Origin: JAAXHV01 sp965207165
Lineage (GTDB): Bacteria; Pseudomonadota; Gammaproteobacteria; Eutrophobiales; Eutrophobiaceae
Length of the DNA: 64,000 bases
Direction of reading: 5' to 3'
Assembly (NCBI GenBank): GCA_965207165.1
Contig: OZ242265.1
Location: 2,480,001-2,544,000, forward strand
Numbering within the stretch: position 1 is the first letter of the stretch; the number at the start of each line of letters is the position of its first letter. The notes beneath the pieces are model-generated. The model was not told the origin of the DNA, ran no database searches, and saw only the letters and a list, made by a program, of their open reading frames with translations. The position numbers and the translations under genes are program-made. Positions 61,565 through 64,000 of this stretch are shown one piece after another.

Positions 61565-63358
61565 TCAACTCGCAAGTTTCGCGTTGGCCTTTTCATCTTC
61601 TTCCTGCACGCCTTCCGGTGTCTCGTAATCGACGATGCGGGTAGTAATGATAAAGTAGCGATTGACCGACGTGATGGTCTCTGCCCGGGTGGAAAACAGC
61701 AGGCCCAGGACCGGGATATCCTTCAGAAAGGGAATGCCGGAGGTGCCGCTGGTCCGATCATTGATCTGGTAACCCCCGATTAGCAGGCTGACACCTTGCT
61801 GCACCAGGGCTTCGGTGTCAATCACGGTATTATTGACGGGTGGTATTGCATCAACATTGGAAGCGACTTCCCCCCGCACACCGTCTTCTATGTGTATATC
61901 CAGGTGGATTTTTGTGCTGTCACCCTCCTCATCATCCTCACTGCCGTCCCCCACGATGTTGGGTGTAACCTGCAGCAGTGTGCCGTATTTAATGGGGATC
62001 AGGTCAACGGCGCGATCACCGGTGAGGCGCACGTAAAAGGTCTGGTCGGTCCTGAACTGCGCGGCGCGGTTATTCAGGGTTAATATTGAAGGTTCGGATA
62101 TGAACCGGGCGTTGCCGTCCTGTTCCAGGGCAAAAAGACGGGCGCGAAAAGTGCCGATATCGTTGATAACGGAGGGTGTATACTCGTATTCCAGCAGGCC
62201 CTCGGCCTGGTCGCTCTGGATGTCCACACCCAGTTTGGAATTGTAATTACTGTTGATATCCAGGATCGACGCCGCGATTTCAATCTGCTGTTCGGGCACA
62301 TCGATATCCTGCAGTAATTGCCGGTACAGCGGGATACGCGAACGCAGGTCGCGCACGATGATACTGCGCTTCTGTACATTGACTGCGACGAAATGGAAGT
62401 TATCTGCCATCGAGGGCGCTTTCGTTTGTGCTGGAGGGGCAACTGCGGCAGGCTGGGCTTTTGTTTCCCCGGCCTGGCCGTATTGTTCTATGGGTTCCAC
62501 ATTCTTGCTGCTCAACCCGCTGCCGAACAGACCCGAAAGCACACCGCCGGCCGGCTGCTCTTCCTGGCCGCCCGGGGTAACGGCCGGTAATGCGCTGTCA
62601 TCGAACAGGTCGATACGCTTCACCCCCATGGACTTGGCCAGGATATTGGCCAGGTTCAGCAACTGGGCCTCACTATAGGCATGCCTGACCACCAGCATAC
62701 GCACGATAGTCGTATCTTCCCCGCTGCCGATTTGATCCTGCATGGCATCCTTGTCACCGCTCACGAAGCGGACGATTTTCTCGACAAACCCGATGTATTC
62801 CGGCAGTCCGGAAAGGCGCATGACCTGCCCGTCGAATATCAGTTCCCAGTGGTTGAAATCGCCCCCAACGGCAAAACCGTCATAGACGCTCTCGAATGCG
62901 GTCGCGTCAAACGCCTCCTGCTCCAATACCAGTTCCTTACCGGTAATTTCATCGGCATGGCGAACAAACATGGTAACGCCGTCAAAAAACCAGACCAGGC
63001 TGTTGGACTTGCTGATGAGGTCGATGAATTCAAGTCCGCTGAGATGGCTGAACCTGCCGCTGACAGTCTGTTGTTTCGCCCTCGGGCTGACCGAAACCGG
63101 GACCGACAGGTTGGCGGAGAAATCGAGCAACACATCCGCCACACTGATTTCGTGTGCATAAAAACTGAATGGCTGCTGTTTCCACCGGGCATTTTCCGCT
63201 GCTGCAGTATTGCCTCCTGCCGATAAAAACAGGCCGGCAGAAACACAGGTAACAATGAAGACAAACAGGGACAAGGCCGGCCGACACCCGGCAGCGCGCC
63301 GGGCAGAAATGAACCTATCCCGCCAGCTTGACCAATTGTTGTTGCCAGTACTCAACAT
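61565..63358 (-). CDS. sctC: T3SS outer-membrane secretin SctC
   Basis: SctC forms the outer-membrane ring. The 597-residue protein (from ATG 63358) has a long basic N region and signal segment (LSLFVFIVTCVSAGLFLSAGG), the N0/N1 periplasmic domains (SVADVLLDFSANLSVPVSVS), a Pro/Ala-rich insert near residues 280-320, and the secretin core with GTLLQVTPNIVGDG, VQQGVSLLIGGYQI and IPFLKDIPVLGLLFSTR. No lipobox is seen. The start is uncertain: ATG 63358 overlaps the preceding chaperone gene by 44 bases. It is the only secretin gene in the window. Confidence 0.93.
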   Translation of the reverse strand: MLSTGNNNWSSWRDRFISARRAAGCRPALSLFVFIVTCVSAGLFLSAGGNTAAAENARWKQQPFSFYAHEISVADVLLDFSANLSVPVSVSPRAKQQTVSGRFSHLSGLEFIDLISKSNSLVWFFDGVTMFVRHADEITGKELVLEQEAFDATAFESVYDGFAVGGDFNHWELIFDGQVMRLSGLPEYIGFVEKIVRFVSGDKDAMQDQIGSGEDTTIVRMLVVRHAYSEAQLLNLANILAKSMGVKRIDLFDDSALPAVTPGGQEEQPAGGVLSGLFGSGLSSKNVEPIEQYGQAGETKAQPAAVAPPAQTKAPSMADNFHFVAVNVQKRSIIVRDLRSRIPLYRQLLQDIDVPEQQIEIAASILDINSNYNSKLGVDIQSDQAEGLLEYEYTPSVINDIGTFRARLFALEQDGNARFISEPSILTLNNRAAQFRTDQTFYVRLTGDRAVDLIPIKYGTLLQVTPNIVGDGSEDDEEGDSTKIHLDIHIEDGVRGEVASNVDAIPPVNNTVIDTEALVQQGVSLLIGGYQINDRTSGTSGIPFLKDIPVLGLLFSTRAETITSVNRYFIITTRIVDYETPEGVQEEDEKANAKLAS

Positions 63359-63707
63359 AATCGATGAATTCCCCGATCTGCGCATCAAGCACATCCTCGT
63401 CCAGACCGTTAAGCAATGTGCCTCCGCGCAGCAGCAGTTCGCCAGTATCGGTCATGGCAAAGGTCGCCGCGTGCCCCATGCCGTTGACCTCGAGCAATAT
63501 CCCCAATATGTCCTTACCCGGTACCGCAGTCTCCGTCATATTATCAGCGCCGGGCATGTCCAGTCGGCAACTCCAGGCCAGGTTGTCCGGCGCAGGCGTA
63601 AATTCCACCCGGCAACCGTCGATGGATAATCCGATGGCGGCGCCTGTTTCCAACCCGGGGACCTTCGCCAAAGACGCCAGATAGCGCCGCGCCTGAGCTT
63701 CGTTCAT
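63315..63707 (-). CDS. CesT-family T3SS chaperone-like protein
   Basis: The 130-residue acidic protein fits class I chaperones by size and pattern: an N-terminal helix (ARRYLASLAKVPGLE), strands around IGLSIDGCRVEFTPA, a leucine-rich middle GKDILGILLEVNGMG, a strand TGELLLRGGTLLNGLD, and a C-terminal helix EFIDYVEYWQQQLVKLAG. Such dimeric chaperones bind effector N termini and guide them to the ATPase. GGAGGGAG precedes the ATG. Genes so close to the paralog array make it a candidate chaperone for those proteins; this is inference. Confidence 0.75.
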   Translation of the reverse strand: MNEAQARRYLASLAKVPGLETGAAIGLSIDGCRVEFTPAPDNLAWSCRLDMPGADNMTETAVPGKDILGILLEVNGMGHAATFAMTDTGELLLRGGTLLNGLDEDVLDAQIGEFIDYVEYWQQQLVKLAG

Positions 63708-63731
63708 GGCATCTCCCTCCCCCTCCGCGGT

Positions 63732-64000
63732 TTACACCATGCTCCCTGGAACCTGTGCTCCCGTCCCGCTGTCCTGCTGCGGCAGGGACATCTCCCCCAG
63801 TTGCGTTACCCAATAACGGAGCAACTCATGGAAACGGGCAAGGGCGCTTGTCAGGTTGTCCTTGTCAAGCGCTCCCAGAGGCATCAGCGTACAACATAAT
63901 TCTATCGAGTTTGCCGAATTGTCAATTGCGGGACTACAACTCCCACCGGCCAGGGCTGTTCGCTCATCATCAGCCGTAAGCAAAAAACGGAAGAGTGACG
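63732..64000 (-). CDS. Second CesT-like chaperone, C-terminal part (cut by window end)
   Basis: The frame is open to the window edge. Its visible 89 residues follow the C-terminal half of the class I chaperone fold: VFLLTADDERTALAGG, ELCCTLMPLGALDKDNLTSALARFHELLRYWVTQLGEM, then a short polar tail. It shares the final helix pattern with the adjacent 130-residue protein (WxxQL), suggesting an old duplication. Whether this chaperone is a full gene cannot be seen. Confidence 0.6.
   Translation of the reverse strand, partial: SLFRFLLTADDERTALAGGSCSPAIDNSANSIELCCTLMPLGALDKDNLTSALARFHELLRYWVTQLGEMSLPQQDSGTGAQVPGSMV

Overview
The window looks like a chromosomal segment of a gammaproteobacterium. The evidence is the gene order pilD-coaE-zapD, the complete mraZ-to-lpxC division and cell-wall cluster followed by dciA, an M23 peptidase, secA, argJ and a mutT-thiE fusion (the Pseudomonas-like order), the block rsmI-lpoA-yraN-diaA-dolP, and petABC next to sspA. 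I cannot name the species. A type III secretion system (T3SS) suggests a host-associated lifestyle, but that is inference.

Layout. 1-2665: end of pilD, then coaE and zapD on the + strand, meeting a mutT-thiE fusion on the - strand. 2666-26739: one long - strand block, read from right to left as mraZ, rsmH, ftsL, ftsI, murE, murF, mraY, murD, ftsW, murG, murC, murB, ddl, ftsQ, ftsA, ftsZ, lpxC, then an M23 peptidase (with dciA on the opposite strand), secA and argJ. Most neighbours overlap by a few bases. The block has a recognisable sigma70 promoter and MraZ boxes in front of mraZ. 27009-27383: RNase P RNA, with its own promoter. 27573-31576: gcvT and gcvP without gcvH. 31597-36946: doxX-like gene, rsmI, then lpoA-yraN-diaA-dolP. 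36988-40254: sspA and the cytochrome bc1 genes petC, petB and petA.

40459-64000 is a T3SS locus. A + strand operon runs from a translocator gene (sctB-like) through sctW, a small chaperone-like gene, a STAS-domain gene, sctX, sctY and sctV. The sctB-like gene is cut in two by a 3.2-kb element carrying a tyrosine integrase; the two halves join in frame across a shared core of eight bases. sctD (- strand) and sctU (+ strand) follow. Then a - strand unit runs from two CesT-like chaperone genes and sctC, through a small YscE/SsaE-like gene, into four tandem paralogous genes for 725-797-residue proteins that I do not recognise. Their position makes them candidate secreted substrates. The ATPase, the SctRST export gate, the needle and the inner-rod genes are not in this window.

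Most notable: the integrase-split translocator gene, the four-gene paralog array with signs of gene conversion, a partner-switching STAS gene inside a T3SS operon, and a ddl-ftsQ intercistronic gap made almost entirely of four adjacent perfect hairpins.
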